A stretch of DNA of 10,969 nucleotides, from NCBI GenBank assembly GCA_036268355.1, contig DATAUG010000170.1, positions 1 to 10,969 of the forward strand, in the 5' to 3' direction. The notes beneath the pieces were generated by a model. It made no database searches, was not told where the DNA came from, and saw only the letters and a list, made by a program, of their open reading frames with translations. The position numbers were made by a program, and so were the translations under genes. This document shows, piece by piece, positions 1 to 4,523 of this stretch (positions are counted from its first letter, which is position 1; each line of letters starts with the position of its first letter). This stretch comes from DASQPJ01 sp036268355. Lineage in GTDB: Bacteria > Actinomycetota > Actinomycetes > Sporichthyales > Sporichthyaceae.

Positions 1-1194
1 CAGCGCGGTGGCGAGTACGTCGGCGACCTCGGCGAAGTCGGCATCGGCGAAGCCCCTGGTGGCCAGGGCCGGGGTGCCGATCCGCAGGCCGGAGGTGATC
101 ATCGGCGGTCGCGGGTCGAACGGCACCGCGTTGCGGTTCACGGTGATCCCGATCCGGTGCAACCGGTCCTCGGCCTGCCGGCCGTCGAGCGCCGAGTCGA
201 CCAGGTCCACCAGCACGAGGTGCACATCGGTGCCGCCGGACACCACCCGGATGCCGGCCTCGGCACAGTCGGACGCCGCGAGCCGCCGCGCGATGATCCG
301 GGCACCCGCGAGGGCGCGCCGCTGGCGGTCCCGGAACTCCTCGCCCGCGGCCAGCCGTAGGGCGACCGCCTTGGCCGCGATCACGTGCTGGAGCGGCCCA
401 CCCTGCTGACCGGGGAACACCGCCGAGTCCAGTGCCTTCGCCAGGGCCGACCGGCACAGCACGATGCCGCCGCGCGGGCCGCCGAGGGTCTTGTGTGTCG
501 TCGTGGTGACCAGATCGGCGAACGGGACGGGGTTGCTGTGCAGGCCCGCGGCGACCAAACCGGCGAAGTGGGCCATGTCCACGAGTAGCAGGGCCCCCAC
601 CGAGTCGGCCACCTCGCGGAACGCGGCGAAGTCCAGTTCGCGCGGGTAGGCCGACCAGCCCGCGACGACCAGCTTCGGTCGCCGTTGCCGGGCGAGGTCG
701 GCGACCTCGTCCATGTCGACCAGGCCGGTTTCCTTGCGCACGTGGTAGGCCGCCACGTCGTAGAGCTGCCCGGAGAAGTTCAGGCGCATCCCGTGTGTCA
801 GGTGCCCGCCGTGGGCCAGATCGAGTCCGAGAATGGTGTCACCGGGGCTCAGCACGGCGGCCATCGCGGCCGCGTTCGCCTGCGCGCCGGAATGCGGCTG
901 CACATTGGCGTGGTCGGCGCCGAACAGGGCCAGCGCCCGCTGGATCGCCAGCCGCTCGATGACGTCCACGTGCTCACAGCCGCCGTAGTAGCGCCTTCCC
1001 GGGTACCCCTCCGCGTACTTGTTGGTCAGCACGGAACCCTGGGCCTGGAGCACCGCCCGGGGCGCGAAGTTCTCGGAGGCGATCATCTCCAGGGTGTCGC
1101 GCTGGCGGTCCAGTTCGGCACCGACCGCTTCGGCCACCTCGGGGTCCACAATAGACAGATCGGCGTTCAGAACGGACGCGTCCGCGACGGTCAT
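1..1194 (-). CDS. glyA: Serine hydroxymethyltransferase, C-terminus beyond the window
   Basis: PLP enzyme that converts serine and tetrahydrofolate to glycine and 5,10-methylene-tetrahydrofolate in the cytoplasm, the main one-carbon entry point. The reverse strand is open from 1194 to base 1 (398 codons). The family is usually about 420-430 residues, so only the last 25-30 are missing. Visible family motifs are the N-terminal EMIASENF, the NKYAEGYPGRRYYGG segment, the HGGHLTHG loop, and TTTTHKTLGGPRGG with the PLP-binding lysine at residue 235 (codon 490-492). Two in-frame ATGs exist, at 1200 and 1194. I chose 1194 because GAGGAG (1201-1206, reverse strand) lies 6 bases before it but directly abuts 1200. 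It is divergent from the MerR gene and shares a palindrome-rich intergenic region with it. Whether it is the housekeeping copy or a paralogue tied to the cobalamin genes cannot be told here. Confidence 0.95.
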   Translation of the reverse strand, partial: MTVADASVLNADLSIVDPEVAEAVGAELDRQRDTLEMIASENFAPRAVLQAQGSVLTNKYAEGYPGRRYYGGCEHVDVIERLAIQRALALFGADHANVQPHSGAQANAAAMAAVLSPGDTILGLDLAHGGHLTHGMRLNFSGQLYDVAAYHVRKETGLVDMDEVADLARQRRPKLVVAGWSAYPRELDFAAFREVADSVGALLLVDMAHFAGLVAAGLHSNPVPFADLVTTTTHKTLGGPRGGIVLCRSALAKALDSAVFPGQQGGPLQHVIAAKAVALRLAAGEEFRDRQRRALAGARIIARRLAASDCAEAGIRVVSGGTDVHLVLVDLVDSALDGRQAEDRLHRIGITVNRNAVPFDPRPPMITSGLRIGTPALATRGFADADFAEVADVLATAL

Positions 1195-1307
1195 GGTCAT
1201 CTCCTCGATGGCCGGAGGCCTTGGGTGATCAGCAACTGCCCGTATGCCGGCGCCTGCGAAATCGACCGGGGCGCCCGATCGTGGCGCGATCCGCAGCAGC
1301 AACCCCG

Positions 1308-1342
1308 AATCTCAAATATCTGACGTTAGCGTAACAAATATC
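1308..1342 (-). promoter_or_regulatory. Candidate glyA promoter
   Basis: On the reverse strand TTGTTA (1337-1332) could be a -35 box and GAGATT (1313-1308) a -10 box with an 18-base spacer, inside an AT-rich island in otherwise very GC-rich DNA. The directly repeated CAAATATC and the GTTA/TAAC dyad overlap it and could be an operator. Proposed from pattern only. Confidence 0.25.
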
Positions 1343-1363
1343 GCGCCGGAATGTCTAGTGCGT

Positions 1364-1435
1364 CACGTCGACGGGAACATCGGGACGTCTGTCCGCAAGG
1401 CACTGCCACCCATGACATAACAGCCCGTCGACGTG
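1364..1435. repeat. 12-base inverted repeat
   Basis: CACGTCGACGGG at 1364-1375 is matched exactly in reverse complement by CCCGTCGACGTG at 1424-1435, with 48 bases between. Each arm contains the self-complementary octamer CGTCGACG, so the arms could equally be two separate binding sites. Position between glyA and merR suggests a regulatory role, but no regulator can be named. Confidence 0.5.
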
Positions 1436-1446
1436 CGGAGACCTCT

Positions 1447-1465
1447 CGTCCGGACCTGCCGGACG
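1447..1465. promoter_or_regulatory. 7-5-7 dyad, possible operator
   Basis: CGTCCGG (1447-1453) and CCGGACG (1459-1465) form a perfect inverted repeat with a 5-base centre. Its centre is about 40.5 bp, close to four helical turns, from that of the palindrome at 1486-1507, so both could be contacted on one face of the DNA. Confidence 0.35.
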
Positions 1466-1485
1466 GCACCAGTTCTTCCTCACGC

Positions 1486-1507
1486 GCGGAGCGGATATCC
1501 GCTCCGC
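1486..1507. promoter_or_regulatory. Perfect 22-base palindrome, likely operator
   Basis: The half site GCGGAGCGGAT is followed directly by its exact reverse complement, with no spacer and no mismatch. It lies about 40 bp upstream of the candidate merR -35 box and far upstream of glyA. There is no T-tract on either side, so a transcription terminator is unlikely. A dimeric regulator site is the best reading, and the adjacent MerR protein is an obvious but untested candidate. Confidence 0.5.
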
Positions 1508-1547
1508 TGCCCATCCCACCTGGGGAGTCGTCGGCTGCGGCGAAATT

Positions 1548-1576
1548 TTGTTATCCTCACGTAAAGATTCGATTTT
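1548..1576 (+). promoter_or_regulatory. Candidate merR promoter
   Basis: TTGTTA (1548-1553) and GATTTT (1571-1576) are separated by 17 bases within an AT-rich island, giving a plausible sigma-70-type promoter and a leader of about 85 bases before the GTG at 1669. The spacer is not the 19 bp typical of MerR-activated promoters, so autoregulation through DNA untwisting is not indicated. Confidence 0.3.
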
Positions 1577-1668
1577 CGGGCGGGCACGCTGCCAGCAGGC
1601 CAAAACGTGTGCCACGCTGGTGTCGGGCGCCACCGCGCTCCGGCCAGGGACCAGAAAGGAACCAGCTC

Positions 1669-2235
1669 GTGGACCCGACAGAGGCGCGACGACTCGGCTA
1701 CCAGTCGTCCGGGGAAGTCGCCGAAATGCTCGGGGTCACCCTGCGCACGCTGCGCTACTACGAGGAGCAGGGGCTGGTCACGCCCAGCCGCACGGACAAG
1801 GGCACCCGCTACTACTCCGACTTCGCCGTGCAGCGGCTCGAAGTGTGTGTCCGGCTGGCCGCGGTCGGCGTGCCGATCAAGACGCTCAGGCAACTCGCCA
1901 CGATCCGCCCCTCATCGGCGACCGGTGAGGAGTCGAGCCACCAGCTCGCCGAGGTCTTCGCATCGATCCGCGCTGACCTCCGTGCCTCGCTGGCCAACCT
2001 GCGCTACCTGCTCAGCGACCTGGAGAAGACCGAGCGACTGGTGCGCACCTGCTGGGACTGTCCGCTGCGGCCCAATCGGACCGACTGCCCGGACTGTCCG
2101 TGCGAGCAGCAGATCGATTCGGCGTTCATCCTGCACCTGACCTGGGATGACAACCGGCCGGAGCCCGTCGAGCCGCATCTGTCCCAGGCGGCGCGAACAT
2201 TGACCCCCCCGGACGCCCGGACACCGGAGCACTGA
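1669..2235 (+). CDS. MerR-family regulator with C-terminal cysteine cluster
   Basis: Cytoplasmic DNA-binding regulator of 188 residues. Residues 10-80 are a winged-helix MerR domain: GYQSSGEVAEMLGVTLRTLRYYEEQGL, then the wing with GTRYYSDF. Residues 85-125 form the helical linker used for dimerisation. Residues 128-145 hold five cysteines (128, 131, 140, 143, 145) spaced CX2CX8CX2CXC, which looks like a metal or Fe-S site; this differs from the CX2CXCX5C of SoxR. There is no fused precorrin-isomerase-like domain as in the cobalt sensor CoaR. The GTG start is chosen because AAAGGA (1655-1660) lies 8 bases before it and similarity to MerR proteins begins there; the open frame continues upstream to 1351 with no such similarity. 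It sits between glyA and the cobalamin genes, so either could be its target. Ligand unknown. Confidence 0.85.
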   Translation: MDPTEARRLGYQSSGEVAEMLGVTLRTLRYYEEQGLVTPSRTDKGTRYYSDFAVQRLEVCVRLAAVGVPIKTLRQLATIRPSSATGEESSHQLAEVFASIRADLRASLANLRYLLSDLEKTERLVRTCWDCPLRPNRTDCPDCPCEQQIDSAFILHLTWDDNRPEPVEPHLSQAARTLTPPDARTPEH

Positions 2236-2255
2236 CACCGGGCCTGCCGGCCGAC

Positions 2256-2292
2256 CCGGCCCTCCCGCGAACGAACTCCGGTCCTCCCGCGA
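2256..2292. repeat. 15-base direct repeat, 22-base period
   Basis: CCGGCCCTCCCGCGA (2256-2270) recurs as CCGGTCCTCCCGCGA (2278-2292), one mismatch, with a repeat distance of 22 bases (about two helical turns). It lies just after the merR stop codon and before the riboswitch-like element. It could be a tandem protein site or a small local duplication. Confidence 0.4.
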
Positions 2293-2300
2293 GGGCGGGA
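2285..2300 (+). terminator. GC-rich hairpin after merR, possible weak terminator
   Basis: TCCCGC (2285-2290) pairs with GCGGGA (2295-2300) around a GAGG loop. It lies 50 bases after the merR stop but has no following T-run. It may be a weak or factor-dependent terminator, or simply the 5' boundary helix of the riboswitch-like element that follows. Confidence 0.25.
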
Positions 2301-2420
2301 CGATTCTGTGCCATCCTCCACAGTCAAGCCGGTGCGAAGCCGGCGCGGCCGAGAGCCGCTGTGACCGGTGACCTCGATCGCCGGGAGCCAGCCGAGTGGT
2401 CCGTCCACATGCAACGGAGG
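2297..2420 (+). promoter_or_regulatory. Compact cobalamin-riboswitch-like element before the phosphatase
   Basis: The sequence reproduces cobalamin aptamer landmarks in order. CACAG (2319-2323) pairs with CTGTG (2359-2363). GCCGG/CCGGC (2328-2332/2340-2344) closes a loop carrying the conserved GGTGCGAA (2331-2338). A B12-box-like GCCGCTGTGA (2355-2364) differs by one base from the box at 3085. CCGGGAGCCAG (2381-2391) is identical to 3159-3169. Only 16 bases separate the box and the 3' landmark, against 64 in the downstream riboswitch, so the peripheral arms are missing as in small class II cobalamin riboswitches. A following hairpin, TCCGT/ACGGA (2400-2404/2414-2418), holds the first three bases of the Shine-Dalgarno GGAGG (2416-2420). 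Its loop TGCA (2410-2413) can pair with TGCG of the upstream loop (2333-2336). This predicts translational shut-off by a cobalamin. An upstream CTGTG (2306-2310) offers a competing fold. Confidence 0.65.
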
Positions 2421-2431
2421 CTGTGCCGTTC

Positions 2432-3094
2432 ATGGCTGCCAGTACACCGTTGCGGCTGCGGCTGGTCCGCCACGGCCAGTCGCGATGGAACGCGGCAGGC
2501 CTGCTCCAGGGGCAGACCGCGCACGTCGGCCTGACCGACCTCGGTCACCGGCAGGCGTGGGCCCTCGCCGAGCATCTCACCGGGCACGCCGTGGACGCGC
2601 TGGTGACCAGTGACCTCGCCCGTGCCGTGCAGACCGCCGACGCCGTCGCGGCGATGACGGGGCTGGCCGTGCGCCGCGACCACAGGCTGCGCGAACAGAG
2701 TCACGGGGTGTTCGAGGGCAGGCCGGTATCCGCGCTGGCCGATCCGACCGCCCCGGTAGCGGGCGGTGAGAGCCTCGCCGATGTCTGCGAGCGGACCGAA
2801 TCGTTACTGCGGTCGTGCATGGGCGGCCAACCGCGCGATGTCGTCCTGGTGACGCACGGAGAGACGATCCGCGCCGTACTCACCGTCCTGTGTGGCCGGA
2901 CACCCGAGGCGATCCCGCCCAACGGCTCGGTCACGACCGTCACCATCACCGATCACGTCGTCGCCGTACGGACCGTGGTGCCCGATCTTGACCGGTACCG
3001 CCTCGTTGACGGGCCGCCACGTCGTGTGGTGGGATCACGGCACGACGACAGTGGAGGAAGTCGGTGCGAATCCGACGCGGTCCCGCCACTGTGA
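2432..3094 (+). CDS. Histidine phosphatase, probable alpha-ribazole phosphatase (CobC-like)
   Basis: Phosphoglycerate-mutase-type phosphatase of 220 residues. The phospho-histidine motif VRHGQS has H14, followed by LTDLG; R64 lies in SDLARAVQTA, E88 in LREQSHGVFEG, and the second catalytic histidine H142 in LVTHGET. The family is broad. The cobalamin setting suggests removal of the 5'-phosphate from alpha-ribazole phosphate or adenosylcobalamin phosphate in nucleotide-loop assembly, but substrate cannot be read from sequence. The ATG at 2432 has GGAGG 11 bases upstream (2416-2420); an in-frame GTG at 2423 is only 2 bases from it, and the ATG at 2396 lies inside the riboswitch-like element. 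Residues 201-220 fall within the downstream riboswitch, are unlike the family core and are probably a non-structural tail. The stop TGA (3092-3094) is part of the B12 box. Confidence 0.8.
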   Translation: MAASTPLRLRLVRHGQSRWNAAGLLQGQTAHVGLTDLGHRQAWALAEHLTGHAVDALVTSDLARAVQTADAVAAMTGLAVRRDHRLREQSHGVFEGRPVSALADPTAPVAGGESLADVCERTESLLRSCMGGQPRDVVLVTHGETIRAVLTVLCGRTPEAIPPNGSVTTVTITDHVVAVRTVVPDLDRYRLVDGPPRRVVGSRHDDSGGSRCESDAVPPL

Positions 3095-3190
3095 CCGGGG
3101 AGCGGTCCCGACACAGCCACGGCTTCGCGAGAAGCTGGCAGGCACGGGAAGCGGTGATCCGGGAGCCAGGATACTCGTGTCGTCGTGATC
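3033..3190 (+). promoter_or_regulatory. Cobalamin riboswitch (class I type)
   Basis: Canonical cobalamin aptamer controlling the cob operon. P1 is a 12-pair helix, GATCAC/GTGATC (3033-3038/3185-3190) plus GACGAC/GTCGTC (3044-3049/3179-3184), with a 5-base bulge. CAGTGG (3049-3054) pairs with CCACTG (3086-3091). GTCGG/CCGAC (3060-3064/3072-3076) closes the loop carrying GGTGCGAA. The B12 box GCCACTGTGA is at 3085-3094 and the 3' landmark GGGAGCCAGGATACT at 3161-3175. The 64 bases between them carry peripheral arms, including the CACGGGAAG segment, typical of adenosylcobalamin-binding class I. No strong terminator with a T-run follows, so control is most likely at translation initiation. The 5' half overlaps the coding end of the phosphatase gene. 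Confidence 0.95.
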
Positions 3191-3229
3191 TTCTTCGGAG
3201 GCGAGGACACCTCTAAGGAGCTTCCCGGC
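3191..3229 (+). promoter_or_regulatory. Probable expression platform with strong Shine-Dalgarno
   Basis: AAGGAG (3215-3220), 9 bases before the ATG at 3230, is the best ribosome-binding site between the riboswitch and cobA. CTTC at 3193-3196 can pair with GGAG at 3217-3220, and GAGG-ACA-CCTC (3203-3213) makes a competing small hairpin, so accessibility could depend on how the aptamer folds. No poly-T tract is present. The pairing scheme is proposed by eye. Confidence 0.45.
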
Positions 3230-3274
3230 ATGGTCTTCCGCTGTGTTTCGCGCGCCCGACGGCCATCGGCATGA
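3230..3274 (+). CDS. 14-codon leader ORF behind the riboswitch
   Basis: ATG at 3230 with a good Shine-Dalgarno (AAGGAG, 9-base spacing) opens a 14-residue frame, MVFRCVSRARRPSA, ending at TGA 3272-3274. The stop overlaps the ATG of the next short ORF (ATGA at 3271-3274). The peptide has no recognisable function. Its likely role is to carry ribosomes from the riboswitch-controlled site toward cobA. Third-position GC is only moderate (9 of 14 codons), so there is no sign of selection on the peptide sequence. Confidence 0.45.
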   Translation: MVFRCVSRARRPSA

Positions 3275-3384
3275 CTCGGCGACTCCCGTCCGACACCCTC
3301 GCCCGACAAGCTCCGGTTGGTGCACCTGGCCGAGGTCTTCTCGACGGTGCGCCGCGCCTGCGCACGACCGAAAGGGGACGATGA
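3271..3384 (+). CDS. 37-codon leader ORF coupling to cobA
   Basis: ATG at 3271 overlaps the previous leader stop. The 37-residue frame ends at TGA 3382-3384, which shares its last base with the preferred cobA ATG (TGATG) and overlaps the alternative ATG at 3381. The product is arginine- and proline-rich with no recognised domain, and only about 21 of 37 third positions are G or C, well below the neighbouring genes. I therefore doubt a functional peptide, but the double stop/start overlap suggests translational coupling from riboswitch to cobA. It could also be chance. Confidence 0.3.
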   Translation: MTRRLPSDTLARQAPVGAPGRGLLDGAPRLRTTERGR

Positions 3385-4523
3385 TGGCCAGGACAACCTC
3401 CCACGACAGGCTCACCGCCACATTGCCGGTCGCCGACCGGCTGGTGGTCGTCGCCGGTCACGGCGCGGACGCCGCCGCGCTGACCGCGGCCTTGCTCGAC
3501 CGGGGCGCGCGCGTGCGGGTGATCGCGGGTGATCGGGCCGACCTGACCCCGTCACTGGCGGACCTCGCGGCCAGGGGACGCGTCGAACTGGCCGCCCGCT
3601 CGTGCACGGCAGGCGATCTCGCGGATGCCTGGCTGGTCTACCCGAGGACCGGTGACCCGGCCGAGGACGCCCGGATCGCCGAGGAATCTCGACGGGCGCA
3701 CGTGTGGTCGGTCGCCGAGGACCGGGCCGAGGCCGGCGCGGGCCGCGCGCCCGGCACGGTGGGCGCGGTGACGATCGTGGGTGGCGGTCCCGGTGACCCC
3801 GGGCTGATCACGGTGCGTGGCCTGCGTGCTCTGGACGAGGCCGACGTCGTCGTGCACGACCGCCTCGCGCCGCTCGCGCTGTTGGCCGACCTGCCCGCCA
3901 CGACGGTGCTGATCGACGCGGCGAAGCTGCCCGGCGGGACGGCGATGCCACAGGCCCGGATCAACCGTCATCTGATCGAGCACGCCCGTCAGGGCAAGCA
4001 GGTCGTCCGGCTCAAGGGCGGGGATCCGTTCGTGTTCGGACGGGGCATGGAGGAGGTCGAGGCGTGTCGGGCCGCCGGCGTGCCCGTGACCGTGGTGCCC
4101 GGCGTCACGAGCGCGATCGCCGTGCCGGGGTTGGCGGGGATCACCCTGACCCACCGGGGTCTCGCCCATGCCTTCACCGTGGTATCCGGTCACTTGGCGC
4201 CCACGTCCGACCGGTCCCGGCTCGACTGGGCCGCGATGGCCCGTTCCGGGGCCACGCTCGTGCTGCTCATGGCCGTGCAGACCCTGCCGACGATCACCGC
4301 CTCGCTGCTCGCCGCCGGCATGAATGCGGACACCCCCACCGCAACGGTGCAGGAAGGCGGCACGTCCCGCCAACAGGTGGTGCGTTCCGTACTCGGCCGC
4401 CTCGTCGAGGACGCCGCCGGCATTCGCCCGCCCGCGGTGACCGTGATCGGGCCGGCAGTGGCCCACCTGGCCGAATCTCCCTCGAGTGGCCAGAGCCGGG
4501 CCACAGCGGGGAGGCCGGCATGA
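3384..4523 (+). CDS. cobA: Uroporphyrinogen-III C-methyltransferase with degenerate N-terminal Rossmann-like part
   Basis: S-adenosylmethionine-dependent enzyme (SUMT) that methylates uroporphyrinogen III at C2 and C7 to give precorrin-2, the branch point to cobalamin and siroheme. Residues 127-365 are the methyltransferase: IVGGGPGDPGLIT, DEADVVVHDRLAP, KGGDPFVFGRGMEE, PGVTSAIAVPGLAGI, THRGLAHAFTVVSGH, VQEGGT. Residues 15-115 resemble a shrunken Met8/CysG dehydrogenase domain (VVVAGHGADAAALTAALLDRGARVRVIAG; then TGDPAEDARIAEESRR), but the canonical nucleotide-binding glycine pattern and the catalytic ATDD motif are altered and the dimer/chelatase part is absent. Precorrin-2 oxidation is therefore doubtful. 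ATG 3384 is preferred to 3381 because AGGGG (3373-3377) then has a 6-base spacer. Length is 379 residues. The gene ends in an ATGA overlap with bluB-cobT. Confidence 0.92.
   Translation: MARTTSHDRLTATLPVADRLVVVAGHGADAAALTAALLDRGARVRVIAGDRADLTPSLADLAARGRVELAARSCTAGDLADAWLVYPRTGDPAEDARIAEESRRAHVWSVAEDRAEAGAGRAPGTVGAVTIVGGGPGDPGLITVRGLRALDEADVVVHDRLAPLALLADLPATTVLIDAAKLPGGTAMPQARINRHLIEHARQGKQVVRLKGGDPFVFGRGMEEVEACRAAGVPVTVVPGVTSAIAVPGLAGITLTHRGLAHAFTVVSGHLAPTSDRSRLDWAAMARSGATLVLLMAVQTLPTITASLLAAGMNADTPTATVQEGGTSRQQVVRSVLGRLVEDAAGIRPPAVTVIGPAVAHLAESPSSGQSRATAGRPA

Larger units (their letters stand above)
1195..1668. promoter_or_regulatory. Divergent glyA/merR intergenic region with several dyads
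   Basis: No convincing gene is visible in these 474 bases. Open frames here have poor codon use and no family resemblance. The region must carry the divergent promoters of glyA (leftward) and the MerR gene (rightward). From left to right it contains an AT-rich patch with CAAATATC twice (1313-1320 and 1335-1342, 22 bases apart) around a GTTA-GCG-TAAC dyad (1325-1335); a 12-base inverted repeat at 1364-1375 and 1424-1435; a 7-5-7 dyad at 1447-1465; a perfect 22-base palindrome at 1486-1507; and a second AT-rich patch at 1541-1577. I see no known riboswitch in the glyA leader. Confidence 0.6.

Noticed and set aside
685..1323. Long plus-strand open frame opposite glyA (212 codons)
   Set aside because: It mirrors the glyA coding frame on the other strand, as is usual in GC-rich DNA, and has no family motifs; glyA motifs on the reverse strand are unambiguous.
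1201..1345. Possible riboswitch in the glyA leader
   Set aside because: I looked for glycine, folate, SAM/SAH and cobalamin landmarks on the reverse strand and found none; only a short GGCC hairpin (1210-1220) near the ribosome site.
1396..1420. GGCACTGCCAC resembling part of a B12 box before merR
   Set aside because: No GGTGCGAA-type loop upstream and no GAGCCAG landmark downstream, unlike the elements at 2297 and 3033.
1351..1668. In-frame extension of the MerR protein to an ATG at 1351
   Set aside because: The extra 106 residues have no MerR similarity and cross the palindromes and promoter candidate; the GTG at 1669 has a proper ribosome site.
2396..2431. Earlier ATG at 2396 for the phosphatase
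   Set aside because: It lies inside the riboswitch-like element, upstream of the GGAGG that would serve the gene, and adds residues before the RHG motif that the family does not need.
3243..3383. GTG at 3243 as the cobA start
   Set aside because: No ribosome site at proper distance and the added 46-47 residues resemble nothing; AAAGGGG directly precedes the ATGs at 3381/3384.
3552..4466. 304-codon reverse-strand frame opposite cobA
   Set aside because: Shadow of the cobA frame, His/Gly/Arg-rich with no domain.
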